64,000 bases of DNA from Bacillus thuringiensis (GCF_001182785.1 NZ_CP012099.1:4772501-4836500), one strand, 5' to 3'. Positions 38,430 through 46,261 are shown, counted from the stretch's first letter. A program made the numbers and translations. The notes: generated by a model from the sequence alone, not told the origin.

Positions 38430-39602
38430 TCAAACGATAGATTCTTCTTTCACGAACTGAGTAGAGCGTCCTCTCGTAATCGAGAAAATCGCGCAAAGCA
38501 GTGCTAATATAATAAAGCTACCACCTACCCAAGCATTATATATAACAGATGATTTTTCAATAACAACTCCACCTACTGTTGAACCAAGTGCAATTCCTAA
38601 ATGAAGCGCAGAGTTATTTAAACCTTGCTGAATACCAGCTGATTCTGGCGCAATTTCAATTAAATAATTTTGCTGTGCTGGTGAAATAGCCCAGCTCAGC
38701 ATACTCCAAAGTCCCATCATAATGATGAAGAGAGGGAATGAGAATGTCATTAATGGCAATATGAAGATTGCACATGCAAATACGATAATAATCGAGATAA
38801 TACTTTTCTTCGATCCCCATTTATCAGCAAGCCATCCACCGAATCCACCGCCGATTACTGCTGCGATTCCGAAAATGAAGTAAAACACACTAATCCAATT
38901 TGCTTCAACATGCATAACATCTTTTAAAAACGGTGTTAAATATGCATACAATGTTAAATGCCCCGTTAAAAACAAAAATGATGTTAACTGTGCACTTACA
39001 ATTTTTTTATCTTTTAAAGTAGCAAGTTGTTCTTTTATTGATAATACCGATGTCGGTGGTACTTTCGTTAAGAACAATGAAATACAAGCAATTGCCATAA
39101 CTGTTAATACCGAAATTAACACAAATGGTGCACGCCATCCGTATGCATTTCCGAGTACAAGACCAAGCGGTACTCCAAGTACAAGTGATCCACTAATTCC
39201 CATAAAAATGATTCCAATTGCACGCGCACGAAAATGCGGTTCTACTACACTAGACGCAAGTGTTACAGATAGTGCAATAATTAATGAACCACTCGCCGCA
39301 CAAATAACCCTTGAGAACATTAGCATTCCGTAATTCACACTAAATGCCGAAATAATATTTCCGATTAAGAAAATCGATAATGCTCCAACATACAATGTTT
39401 TTCTTTCAAACTTCCCTGTCAAAGCTAATAAAACTGGACCTGACAAAGCAAATACTACCGAAAATATTGTTATAAGCTGACCAGCTGCGCTAATAGATAC
39501 TCCTAAATCATTGGCAACTAAATCGAGCGTTCCTCCTATAATTAGCTCAACCGTTCCGACTACGAAAGCCGCGATAGCTAAAATATACACACGAAAATTC
39601 AA
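38430..39602 (-). CDS. MFS transporter (putative efflux)
   Basis: About 390 residues with 12 membrane segments. The 12-segment pattern, motif A-like GKFERK and GFGGWLADKWGSKK, and SRVICAASGSLIIALS fit the drug/sugar efflux branch of the major facilitator superfamily. No ATG is available. A TTG at 39602 follows GGGGAAAG and begins NFRVYILAIAAFVVG, in register with family N-termini. The longer frame (to 39674) reads through a 19-bp-arm hairpin and is not credible. Expression is probably controlled by that inverted repeat. Confidence 0.82.
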   Translation of the reverse strand: MNFRVYILAIAAFVVGTVELIIGGTLDLVANDLGVSISAAGQLITIFSVVFALSGPVLLALTGKFERKTLYVGALSIFLIGNIISAFSVNYGMLMFSRVICAASGSLIIALSVTLASSVVEPHFRARAIGIIFMGISGSLVLGVPLGLVLGNAYGWRAPFVLISVLTVMAIACISLFLTKVPPTSVLSIKEQLATLKDKKIVSAQLTSFLFLTGHLTLYAYLTPFLKDVMHVEANWISVFYFIFGIAAVIGGGFGGWLADKWGSKKSIISIIIVFACAIFILPLMTFSFPLFIIMMGLWSMLSWAISPAQQNYLIEIAPESAGIQQGLNNSALHLGIALGSTVGGVVIEKSSVIYNAWVGGSFIILALLCAIFSITRGRSTQFVKEESIV

Positions 39603-39615
39603 GTCTTTCCCCACG

Positions 39616-39659
39616 CTTTCTATTTTGGTTACTACGACTATAGTAACCAAAATAGAAAG
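39616..39659 (-). promoter_or_regulatory. Perfect 19-bp-arm inverted repeat over the MFS gene promoter
   Basis: CTTTCTATTTTGGTTACTA, 6-base loop, then its exact complement. On the minus strand TTGCTT and TACTAT lie 17 bases apart, and the repeat overlaps the spacer, the -10 and the first transcribed bases. The inner TTACT...AGTAA resembles HxlR/DUF24-type operators. No such regulator gene is adjacent. Confidence 0.75.
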
Positions 39660-39690
39660 TGGAAGCAAGTACAATTTTTTTACAGTAAAA

Positions 39691-39719
39691 AAGGTAGACG
39701 TATTATACGCCTACCCTTC
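39691..39719 (-). terminator. Terminator after the amino-acid permease
   Basis: GGTAGGCGTAT/ATACGTCTACC stem followed by TTTTTT on the minus strand. Confidence 0.85.
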
Positions 39720-39721
39720 CA

Positions 39722-41032
39722 TCATTCTGTTTCTTTCTTCTTATTCAAGTACCAATACACCGGCAGTCCAGTAAAGACAATTCCAATTGATAAGAAACAA
39801 CTTACTGGATCGTTAATAATCGCACTACCGATTACAAAGAACGAACCTAAAATCGCTACGATTGGTACGATTGGGAATAACGGTACACTATATGCACGCT
39901 CTTTATTCTTATTACGTTTTCTTAAGATGAAGACACCAATAAACGTCATTACGTAGAAAATATAAATAATGAATACGGAAATCTCAGATAGCTTATTCGG
40001 ATCACTAATAATCATTAAAATAATTCCTAAAATGATTTCAACAGTAATCGCATTTGCTGGTGTTTTAAATCTCGGACTTTCCTTTGCAATAAACTTAGAA
40101 AATGGAAGTTGTCCACGCTCTGCCATAGACATTGGAATACGTGGGAACGTTAAAATTTTTCCATTTAAACAGCCGAAAATAGAAACGATAATACCGATAC
40201 TAATAATTTTCCCGCCATATTCTCCAAGTAACATGCCCGCAGCTGTCGCTGTTGCATTTTCTCCAAGGTCTACAATTTTCGCTGCTGGTAATACATTTAA
40301 TAACGCCAAGTTAATTAATACGTAAGCAGCTGTTACGATTAAAATCCCAACTGTCATTGCTTTCGGTAATAACTTTGTTGGATTCTTCATTTCTCCACCA
40401 ATCGAAGCAAGTAAAATCCAGCCGTCATAAGCAAATAACGTTGCTAAAATTGCCATACCGATACTTTGATTTTCTGATATCGGCACTACTACGTTAAAAA
40501 TATCACTGTTTCCTTTCCAAAAACCTAACACGACAATTAATACAATCGGAATCATTTTCCCAATTGTCGTGATTGTTTGAACGATACCTCCGTATTTTGT
40601 TCCCATACTATTTACAAAGCCAAGGAACACAACTGTTCCGATTGCGATTGGTAAATTCCACACTTTATCTAAATAGAAAAAATTAATCATTAAAGAACTA
40701 AAGTATAAACCTAATGTTCCGATAATAGCTGGTCCATAAACAATTGTTTGCATCCAGCCTGATAAATATCCCCAAAAACTTCCGTAAATCTCCTCTAAAT
40801 ACGTATACAACCCACCATTTTTCGGGATTTGCGCTCCAATTTCAGCTACTGTTAAACCACTCGCTAACGTCAACAGACCACCAATTACCCAAGCAAGAAT
40901 GGCCATATTAGAACTCCCTGAGTAATCTAATACGCTTCCTGGTTTCATAAATACACCAGACCCGATAATCGTTCCTACTACGATAGAAAGTGCTACTGTT
41001 AAACCAATTTTGTTCTTCTCATCATGATGCAT
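39722..41032 (-). CDS. APC-family amino-acid permease/exchanger (SteT-like)
   Basis: 436 residues with 12 membrane segments. N-terminal VGTIIGSGVFMKPGSVL is the APC ligand-binding loop, and GGLYTYLEEIYG and FAYDGWILLASIGGEMKNP follow the LAT/SteT branch. B. subtilis SteT exchanges serine and threonine. AAGGAGG precedes ATG 41032. It is under a T-box leader, so uptake responds to an uncharged tRNA. The leader's specifier may read Cys or Ser. Confidence 0.88.
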   Translation of the reverse strand: MHHDEKNKIGLTVALSIVVGTIIGSGVFMKPGSVLDYSGSSNMAILAWVIGGLLTLASGLTVAEIGAQIPKNGGLYTYLEEIYGSFWGYLSGWMQTIVYGPAIIGTLGLYFSSLMINFFYLDKVWNLPIAIGTVVFLGFVNSMGTKYGGIVQTITTIGKMIPIVLIVVLGFWKGNSDIFNVVVPISENQSIGMAILATLFAYDGWILLASIGGEMKNPTKLLPKAMTVGILIVTAAYVLINLALLNVLPAAKIVDLGENATATAAGMLLGEYGGKIISIGIIVSIFGCLNGKILTFPRIPMSMAERGQLPFSKFIAKESPRFKTPANAITVEIILGIILMIISDPNKLSEISVFIIYIFYVMTFIGVFILRKRNKNKERAYSVPLFPIVPIVAILGSFFVIGSAIINDPVSCFLSIGIVFTGLPVYWYLNKKKETE

Positions 41033-41077
41033 GCTGCGTATCCTCCTTCCAATTCTAGTGTGATGCAAAAATGAAAT

Positions 41078-41345
41078 AAAAAAACACTCCTCCCTAAAAA
41101 AGGGACGAGTGTTGTATTCGTGGTTCCACCCTTGTTTCAATTCGCAAAGTAACACACTTCACCAATTTCTCAAGTCTAAATAACGGTTTTTGCCGGCAAG
41201 CAATTACTAGATGTTCGTTCACTGCTGCAGTTCAGAGGTGGTAATCCATTTTTCCGTATTAGGAAGCTCACAGCCAAAGGCTTCCCTCTCTGAGAATCGT
41301 AAAAAATTGATCGTGTCCTCATCATCACTTCTTGATGTCGAATTT
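41078..41345 (-). promoter_or_regulatory. T-box riboswitch upstream of the permease
   Basis: The minus strand shows the T-box bulge region AAGGGTGGAACCACG, then terminator arms ACACTCGTCCCT/AGGGAGGAGTGT with a T tract. Upstream are Stem I signatures: CAGAGAGGGAAGCC...GGCTGTGAGCTTCC, a K-turn-like GATGAGGACAC/GTGAACGAACATC, and CTCTGAACTGCAGC. The specifier after GAAC reads TGC (Cys), with AGC (Ser) next; I cannot decide by eye. Confidence 0.92.
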
Positions 41346-41359
41346 TGTAGTTATTGTTC

Positions 41360-41387
41360 ATTATATTGAATTGTTAGAAAAAATCAA
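41360..41387 (-). promoter_or_regulatory. Sigma-A promoter of the T-box permease
   Basis: TTGATT (41387-41382) and TATAAT (41365-41360) with a 16-base spacer, just upstream of the T-box leader. Confidence 0.75.
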
Positions 41388-41500
41388 TATATTTTTTTAT
41401 ATAACATAGGAAATATTTCTCTTCTTATATTATAACAGAAGATACAAAACTTCTCTAATTCCCTAAAAATGGTATAATCCATTTAGGAGGTGTACCAATA

Positions 41501-41728
41501 ATGATTGCTGTCTTTTGTATCATCGCTACGTTTCTCTCTGTTCTATTCGCTATCATGCATCGGCACAAGTATCCTAGTTATAGCATTTTAGCGGTAGCTA
41601 TTATACCAGCTGTTTCCTTCTACGTATTGGGTAAATATCAATATACGGAAGTGTTTATCGGTTTTGCAATCTTCTACTGCGTCTTCGGATACATACTAAC
41701 AATGAAAAGAATTTCAATGCCTCATTAA
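41501..41728 (+). CDS. Small membrane protein of unknown function
   Basis: 75 residues forming three hydrophobic segments (IAVFCIIATFLSVLFAIM, ILAVAIIPAVSFYVLG, FIGFAIFYCVFGYILT) with short basic turns. TAGGAGGTG precedes the ATG, and a strong terminator follows, so it is a real single-gene unit. No family recognised. Confidence 0.65.
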   Translation: MIAVFCIIATFLSVLFAIMHRHKYPSYSILAVAIIPAVSFYVLGKYQYTEVFIGFAIFYCVFGYILTMKRISMPH

Positions 41729-41764
41729 AAGGGACCGATTTCTACTTATAGAAATCGGCCCTTG
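41728..41764 (+). terminator. Terminator
   Basis: GGGACCGATTTCTA/TAGAAATCGGCCC stem after the small membrane protein gene. Confidence 0.8.
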
Positions 41765-41809
41765 CACGTACCTTCCGGTTGCCCACACGAAAGATACGAC
41801 TTCATTCAA

Positions 41810-42625
41810 TTATTTCTCATCTTTTTTCATAAAAAACTTATGGTGCGGTAAATCAACATTCAACGCCTCTAATTGTTTCTTTTCATTCTCTAAAATCGCT
41901 TTTGCTTTTGTTTTTGTTGCTTCATCTAATCCCGCAAAGATGTCTTCACGCTTCTCTTTCTCTGGAAGTTTCACACCTAATTTTGTTAATTCTTCTTTTG
42001 CTTGCTCATGCGTTAATTTTCCAGATTTCTTTTGCTCTAAAATTGACTTCGCTTTCTCTTTTGCCTGTTCATCTAATCCTGCAAACATGTCTCCATGCTT
42101 ACCTTTCTCCGGCATTTTCACGCCTAACTTTGTTAATTCCTCTTTTGCTTGTTCATGCGTTAATTTTCCAGATTTCTTTTGCTCTAAAATTGACTTCGCT
42201 TTCTCTTTCGCCTGTTCATCTAAGTTAGCAAACATGTCTCCACGCTTACCTTTCTCCGGCATTTTTACGCCTAACTTTGTTAATTCCTCTTTTGCTTGTT
42301 CACGTGTTAGTTTGCCGGATTTCTCTTGCTCTAAAATTGACTTCGCTTTTGCTTTCGCCTGTTCATCTAATCCTACAAACATGTCTTTACGCTTCTCTTT
42401 CTCCGGAAGCTTTACACCTATTTCCTCTAACTGTTTCTTTGTATCGTCCATAATTGTTTTTACTTTTTGTTTTGTAGCGTCATCTAAATCCTTTTTCGCC
42501 GTTTTTGCAGGCTGATCCACTGCTGGAGTATTCGTTGCCGCGAATGCCGGAATACCGACTCCTCCAATGATTCCGAATGATAAAGCACCTGCAATTGCTA
42601 AATACCCAACTGTTTTCTTCTTCAT
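41810..42625 (-). CDS. Secreted helical-repeat protein (49-residue repeats)
   Basis: 271 residues. The signal peptide ends GIPAFA before ATN. The mature protein is built of repeats of 49 residues (147 bases), starting with LDEQAKAKAKSILEQ and ending with LGVKMPEKGKRGDMF. Three are full length, with diverged half units at each end. The units alternate a Lys/Glu-rich helix pair (SGKLTREQAKEELTKL) with a turn. The repeats differ by few bases, implying recent expansion. AAGGAGG precedes the ATG. No family or function recognised. Confidence 0.75.
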   Translation of the reverse strand: MKKKTVGYLAIAGALSFGIIGGVGIPAFAATNTPAVDQPAKTAKKDLDDATKQKVKTIMDDTKKQLEEIGVKLPEKEKRKDMFVGLDEQAKAKAKSILEQEKSGKLTREQAKEELTKLGVKMPEKGKRGDMFANLDEQAKEKAKSILEQKKSGKLTHEQAKEELTKLGVKMPEKGKHGDMFAGLDEQAKEKAKSILEQKKSGKLTHEQAKEELTKLGVKLPEKEKREDIFAGLDEATKTKAKAILENEKKQLEALNVDLPHHKFFMKKDEK

Positions 42626-42725
42626 AGGAAATTTCCTCCTTCATATTTCTAAAGCATGTACACTTTCGTATACAATGCCAATAGTAATGTTGGTTTCTTA
42701 AAATTTCCTTAACGATGCAAATAAA

Positions 42726-42753
42726 AAACACCGCTCGTAATGAGCGGTGTTTC
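42726..42753 (-). terminator. Terminator of the yidC2 operon
   Basis: ACACCGCTC/GAGCGGTGT stem with 5-base loop and TTTTTTATT on the minus strand. Confidence 0.9.
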
Positions 42754-42754
42754 T

Positions 42755-43537
42755 CTATGCTTTTTGTAATTGTAACTCTTCACGTTCCATTATTTTTCTT
42801 AATACAATTGTTTGTGTCATTGTAAATAAGTTACCTGTTATCCAGTACAACACAAGTCCTGATGGCGCCGCAAACCCCATAAATAGAATCATTGCCGGCA
42901 TCATAATTTGCTGCATCTTTAACATCTGTACTTGTTCTCCAGGTGTAATATTCGATTGGAAAACTTTCATTTGAATAAATGTCGTTAACGCTGCAATAAT
43001 CGGTAATATATGATATGGATCTGCATGTCCTAGGTTCACCCATAAAAACGAAGATGTGCGAATCTCTTCCGTTCTGCTAATCGCATAATACAAAGCAGAG
43101 AAAATCGGCATTTGTATAAAAATTGGCCAGCAACCAGCAAGTGGATTCCAACCGCCTGATTTCATTAGTTCTGACATTTCTTTTTGATACTGCTTTTGTT
43201 TTTCAAGGTCTTTGCTTACATCACCGTATTTTTTCTTTAGCTTCTGCAATTCAGGTTGCATTTTCTTCATTTTCGCTTGGCTGCGATATTGCGAAACAGC
43301 TAATGGAATCGTTGCTGAACGAATAACGAGCGTCATAATAATGATAGCAATCCCAAAGCTAGCTCCAGGTATATGATGAGCGACAAATTGAATCATATAC
43401 GAGATTGGATATACAAAATAATGATCCCAAATCCCAGTACTATGTGCATCAATTGGGGCTGCATTACTGCAACCAGATAAAACAAAAACAAGTAATAATG
43501 ATAAACTAACGAGCACAGCTCGGTATGATTTTAACAT
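42755..43537 (-). CDS. yidC2: Membrane protein insertase YidC2 (YqjG-type)
   Basis: 260 residues. It has a lipoprotein signal (LLVFVLSGCSN) and five membrane segments. The conserved core includes MTLVIRSATIPLAVSQYRSQ with the hydrophilic-groove Arg, KMKKMQPELQKLKKKYG, and LYWITGNLFTMTQ. It inserts membrane proteins with or without SecYEG. The usual partner SpoIIIJ is encoded beside rnpA near the origin, so this is the inducible paralogue. ATG 43537 has GGAGG 7 bases upstream; part of that site is buried in a hairpin formed with the end of the upstream 94-codon gene. Confidence 0.93.
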   Translation of the reverse strand: MLKSYRAVLVSLSLLLVFVLSGCSNAAPIDAHSTGIWDHYFVYPISYMIQFVAHHIPGASFGIAIIIMTLVIRSATIPLAVSQYRSQAKMKKMQPELQKLKKKYGDVSKDLEKQKQYQKEMSELMKSGGWNPLAGCWPIFIQMPIFSALYYAISRTEEIRTSSFLWVNLGHADPYHILPIIAALTTFIQMKVFQSNITPGEQVQMLKMQQIMMPAMILFMGFAAPSGLVLYWITGNLFTMTQTIVLRKIMEREELQLQKA

Positions 43538-43547
43538 GTTCATTCCT

Positions 43548-43580
43548 CCAATGTTTCGTAATTATTTAGCGAAACATTGG
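43548..43580 (-). promoter_or_regulatory. Hairpin sequestering the yidC2 ribosome-binding site
   Basis: CCAATGTTTCG (43580-43570), 11-base loop, CGAAACATTGG (43558-43548). The 5' arm is the last codons of the upstream ORF. The 3' arm ends in the first two Gs of GGAGG (43549-43545). A ribosome paused at the end of the upstream ORF would open it. Confidence 0.8.
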
Positions 43581-43850
43581 TGTATACGGACCGACCTCGT
43601 CATTCTCTTCACTTGATTCTTGTCTGCGTACAGAACGAATCATTCCATATTTATAAAAAATAGAAAATAGCGGTACATTTCCCGCACTATCTTCACATGT
43701 ATCAACTAGCGCAAAAGCTCTTTGTCTACCGCTTGATGCTTGTTGACGCACAAAGCGAGAAACATTAGCAAGGAAGAAAACTTCTAATAAACAAAGTGCC
43801 GTCGTTACAAACGATATATATAGAATTGCATCCTGCAATAAAAATTCCAT
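43566..43850 (-). CDS. Candidate MifM-like arrest peptide upstream of yidC2
   Basis: 94 residues: one N-terminal membrane segment (ILYISFVTTALCLLEVFFL), a basic linker, then FYKYGMIRSVRR, an acidic ESSEENDE and VGPYTPMFR. B. subtilis MifM (95 residues) has the same plan and sits directly upstream of yidC2. As I recall it, its C-terminal part is an aromatic/basic stretch, then NDEED, then a short tail. MifM stalls its ribosome when it is not membrane-inserted, which opens a hairpin over the yidC2 ribosome-binding site. Here an equivalent hairpin begins in this gene's last codons. Sequence likeness is low, so function is inferred from architecture. AAGGATG precedes the ATG. Confidence 0.7.
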   Translation of the reverse strand: MEFLLQDAILYISFVTTALCLLEVFFLANVSRFVRQQASSGRQRAFALVDTCEDSAGNVPLFSIFYKYGMIRSVRRQESSEENDEVGPYTPMFR

Positions 43851-44127
43851 CGCTTCACATCCTTAATAAGGTCATTTTAGCACATCGGGCAAACATTCTC
43901 TATTTCCTTTTATTTTCAAAAAAAGTATTTTGCATATTTTCTCAAGAAAACAATAATTAAGAAACGTTGTATTCGCTTTCTTTAGTATATTCACACACAT
44001 CAATGAATAGGCTTGATTTATTAGAAATTTATAAAATTTTTGCATTATAATAAAACTATTGCCAGTTTTTGAAAAAACCTTTATTCTCTTCTTGTAATCA
44101 AAAATGAATATGGAGATGAAACATACT

Positions 44128-45021
44128 ATGGGTCAACTAGGAGACGCCGATTACGTTCCCGACACCGCCTTTTTATCCTTCCCAGCAGCTAAAACATTTC
44201 ACTTAGAATTTATGATACAGTTGGTTGTTATTTTTATAGCTTCTATTTTGTATGCAATTTCTATGAATATGTTTTTTATCCCGCATAACATGATTAGCGG
44301 TGGATTCGCTGGTGTAGGGATGATTATCGGTTATTTAATGCACTACAATATCGGTGCACTTATCTTTTTACTAAACATTCCTCTTCTTATTTTAAGTCAC
44401 TTTTACTTAGGCAAGAAGACAACCTTTTTAACAGCTTACTTTGTAGCTGTATCATCGTTAGCGATGAACATTATCCCTGTACACCAGGTTTCAGACGATA
44501 TTTTACTATCTTCTGTATTCGGTGGTGTAATCTGCGGAGCAGCTTCCGGAATCATATTCCGATTTGCTTCTTCAACAGGTGGCTTTGATGTTGTTGGATT
44601 GATTGTAGCGAAACATCGAGATATTTCAATTGGAGCAATCATCTTTGTATTCAACTTAATCTTACTTGTTGCAGCAGGTTTTATTTTCGGATGGGATATT
44701 ACACTTTATACGTTAATTAGCCGGTTTGTAGTCAGCAAAGTTATCGATGCTGTGCACACGAAACATATTAAATTAACGATAATGACAGTTACAGAAAAAG
44801 GTGAGGAAATAAAAAGCGCACTACTACATCACGGCATACGCGGGGTGACAATGGTAGACGCTGTCGGCGGCTATACAAACCATAAGAAAAAAATGATTTA
44901 CACTGTCGTGACTCGCTATGAGTTAGGCGAAATGAAACGTATTATCCGCCAAGTGGATAACAAAGCATTTATGAACATTACTGAAACAGTTGAAATTGTC
45001 GGCCGTTTCAAACGCATATAA
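44128..45021 (+). CDS. YitT-family membrane protein (DUF161 plus DUF2179)
   Basis: 297 residues. Five to six membrane segments (AISMNMFFIPHNMISGGFAG, STGGFDVVGLIVAK) form the YitT_membrane part. A cytoplasmic DUF2179 domain (KLTIMTVTEKGEEIKSAL to TVVTRYELGEMKRII) completes the standard layout. Function unknown; several paralogues per genome are normal. The ATG at 44128 follows GGAGATGA; an earlier ATG at 44104 has no ribosome-binding site. Confidence 0.88.
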   Translation: MGQLGDADYVPDTAFLSFPAAKTFHLEFMIQLVVIFIASILYAISMNMFFIPHNMISGGFAGVGMIIGYLMHYNIGALIFLLNIPLLILSHFYLGKKTTFLTAYFVAVSSLAMNIIPVHQVSDDILLSSVFGGVICGAASGIIFRFASSTGGFDVVGLIVAKHRDISIGAIIFVFNLILLVAAGFIFGWDITLYTLISRFVVSKVIDAVHTKHIKLTIMTVTEKGEEIKSALLHHGIRGVTMVDAVGGYTNHKKKMIYTVVTRYELGEMKRIIRQVDNKAFMNITETVEIVGRFKRI

Positions 45022-45058
45022 AAAGGCGCAAGGAGCTAGTGTTCCTTGCGCTTTTTAT
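45022..45058 (+). terminator. Terminator after yitT
   Basis: AAAGGCGCAAGGA...TCCTTGCGCTTTTT stem with T tract. Confidence 0.9.
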
Positions 45059-45109
45059 TTTTTACACTTATTACAAAATCAGATAATTCTATTATTATGT
45101 CCCTAAATG

Positions 45110-45361
45110 TGTTATAATGAAAGCAGACTCACAAAAAAAGAGTATATAGACTTGGAAGTTTCTCTTATTTTACAAGCAAAAAGAAACGAGCAGTCGGGTA
45201 TATTTCAGACACCATACACGTAACGGTTTAAACAACCGATCATCTTAGTTACTCTTCAATGATCTTTTTATAAAAAGATACGTACAATTAAAACTCACTT
45301 CAATATACTATACCTACCTTTTTGACTTCCAAATCATCTTATTACATAAGGAGATGAACAT
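45110..45361 (+). promoter_or_regulatory. Promoter and 240-base structured leader of unknown class
   Basis: Extended -10 TGTTATAAT (45110-45118), then a long untranslated leader. TTGGAAGT (45152-45159) can pair with ACTTCCAA (45325-45332). That closes a region with inner hairpins GTTTCT/AGAAAC, CGGTT/AACCG and ATCTTTTTATAAAAAGAT. The closing pair ends about 20 bases before the AAGGAGATG ribosome-binding site. It matches no riboswitch consensus I know. Confidence 0.5.
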
Positions 45362-45748
45362 ATGAATCAATATATACGATATACAATAGCTGTCCTGTTT
45401 GCTATTATCGGCGGAACAATCTGCTTCTGGACAAACACACAGCTTGGAGAGAATATCATTTTTAATGGAATCGAAACACTTGTAAGCGCTTCAATTTTAG
45501 GCGGATACATTTACTTCCTCTTCAATCCAGAAGAAAATGCTCAAAAAACAATGTTATTAACAATGATCGGAATCGTTGGTGGATGTATTTCCTACTCAAT
45601 GACAAACTATACATTACCACTTCAATTAAGCTCAGCTTTCTTCCACGGTCTATGGACTTGGTTCATTGCATTCTGCTTAGCAGACGTATTCAACCTATTA
45701 CAAGACAATGAAGAAGATAACGGTCGCCAAATTGAAAGTAACTCTTAA
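45362..45748 (+). CDS. Four-segment membrane protein of unknown function
   Basis: 128 residues with four hydrophobic segments (YTIAVLFAIIGGTICFW, LVSASILGGYIYFLF, MLLTMIGIVGGCIS, FHGLWTWFIAFCLADVF) and an acidic tail (QDNEEDNGRQIESNS). AAGGAGATG precedes the ATG, and a terminator follows. No family recognised. Its long leader suggests regulated translation or transcription. Confidence 0.65.
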   Translation: MNQYIRYTIAVLFAIIGGTICFWTNTQLGENIIFNGIETLVSASILGGYIYFLFNPEENAQKTMLLTMIGIVGGCISYSMTNYTLPLQLSSAFFHGLWTWFIAFCLADVFNLLQDNEEDNGRQIESNS

Positions 45749-45749
45749 G

Positions 45750-45777
45750 CTGGAAGATACTCTTCCAGCTTTTTTAT
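45750..45777 (+). terminator. Terminator
   Basis: GCTGGAAGA/TCTTCCAGC stem followed by TTTTTTATG. Confidence 0.85.
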
Positions 45778-45839
45778 GTTGGTTTGCATACCCCGCATCA
45801 CGATAAAAAGAAGTTACCCTCACGGCAACTTCTTTTCCA

Positions 45840-45997
45840 CATACCCCACTTCGTATTCACTAAAATATATCAACGATTTTTCAAATATATCGATCGTTTC
45901 TCCACTTATATCAACGATTTTTTCATTATATCGACGCTTCGACACAAGATATCGATTTACCGACAACCTTCGACACTCAAAACGCACAACATACCCT
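45840..45997 (-). repeat. 158-bp dispersed repeat, copy 2
   Basis: Inverted relative to copy 1 (8737-8894) and the same length, bounded by GGGTATG and GGGGTATG. It starts within the stop codon (CTAGGGTATG) of the 46-residue membrane protein gene. An open frame on the plus strand would encode a peptide sharing about 29 of 46 residues with the one from copy 1. Confidence 0.75.
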
Positions 45998-46136
45998 AGC
46001 CCCCAAGCAACTTACTGCCGAACTCTACGATTAAAAAGATAATTAATAGGATCGCGAGTATCTTTAATGCTACATATGCTACTTTAAAAACAACATAAAT
46101 GAGCAAGACTATCAAAATAATTGATAAAATTTCCAT
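45996..46136 (-). CDS. 46-residue hydrophobic membrane peptide
   Basis: TTTGGAGGAAG lies just before an ATG that opens 46 codons. The product is almost wholly hydrophobic (LSIILIVLLIYVVFKV, LKILAILLIIFLIVEF), making two membrane helices joined by a short basic turn, with a GSKLLGG tail. Strong ribosome-binding site and composition support a real gene. It follows the M50 protease gene by 96 bases across a terminator. Its stop codon touches the 158-bp repeat. Function unknown. Confidence 0.7.
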   Translation of the reverse strand: MEILSIILIVLLIYVVFKVAYVALKILAILLIIFLIVEFGSKLLGG

Positions 46137-46212
46137 ATTTACTTCCTCCAAACTTTGCTCTTCTTATCTCATTTTACTCGCCCTAGGCTGTTTATGGAAC
46201 GGCATAAGATGA

Positions 46213-46261
46213 CATATAAAAAAGAGGATACCTCACCCATCGTAAGATACCCTCTCTTTCA
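46213..46261 (-). terminator. Terminator overlapping the M50 gene end
   Basis: On the minus strand GAGGGTATCTTAC, 5-base loop, GTGAGGTATCCTC (with G-T pairs), then TTTTTTATATG. Confidence 0.75.

Noticed and set aside
41176..41361. 61-codon minus-strand open frame upstream of the permease
   Set aside because: It coincides with Stem I of the T-box leader and has no ribosome-binding site.
41902..42515. Long plus-strand open frames opposite the repeat-built secreted protein
   Set aside because: They are antisense shadows; open length comes from the repeated low-complexity codons of the real gene.
45480..45495. TGTAAGCGCTTCAA as a cre site
   Set aside because: It is inside a coding region, and the match is explained by the codons there.
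45776..46042. 88-codon plus-strand frame across repeat copy 2
   Set aside because: It lies in the dispersed repeat and has no ribosome-binding site. I list the shared peptide as a property of the repeat, not as a gene.
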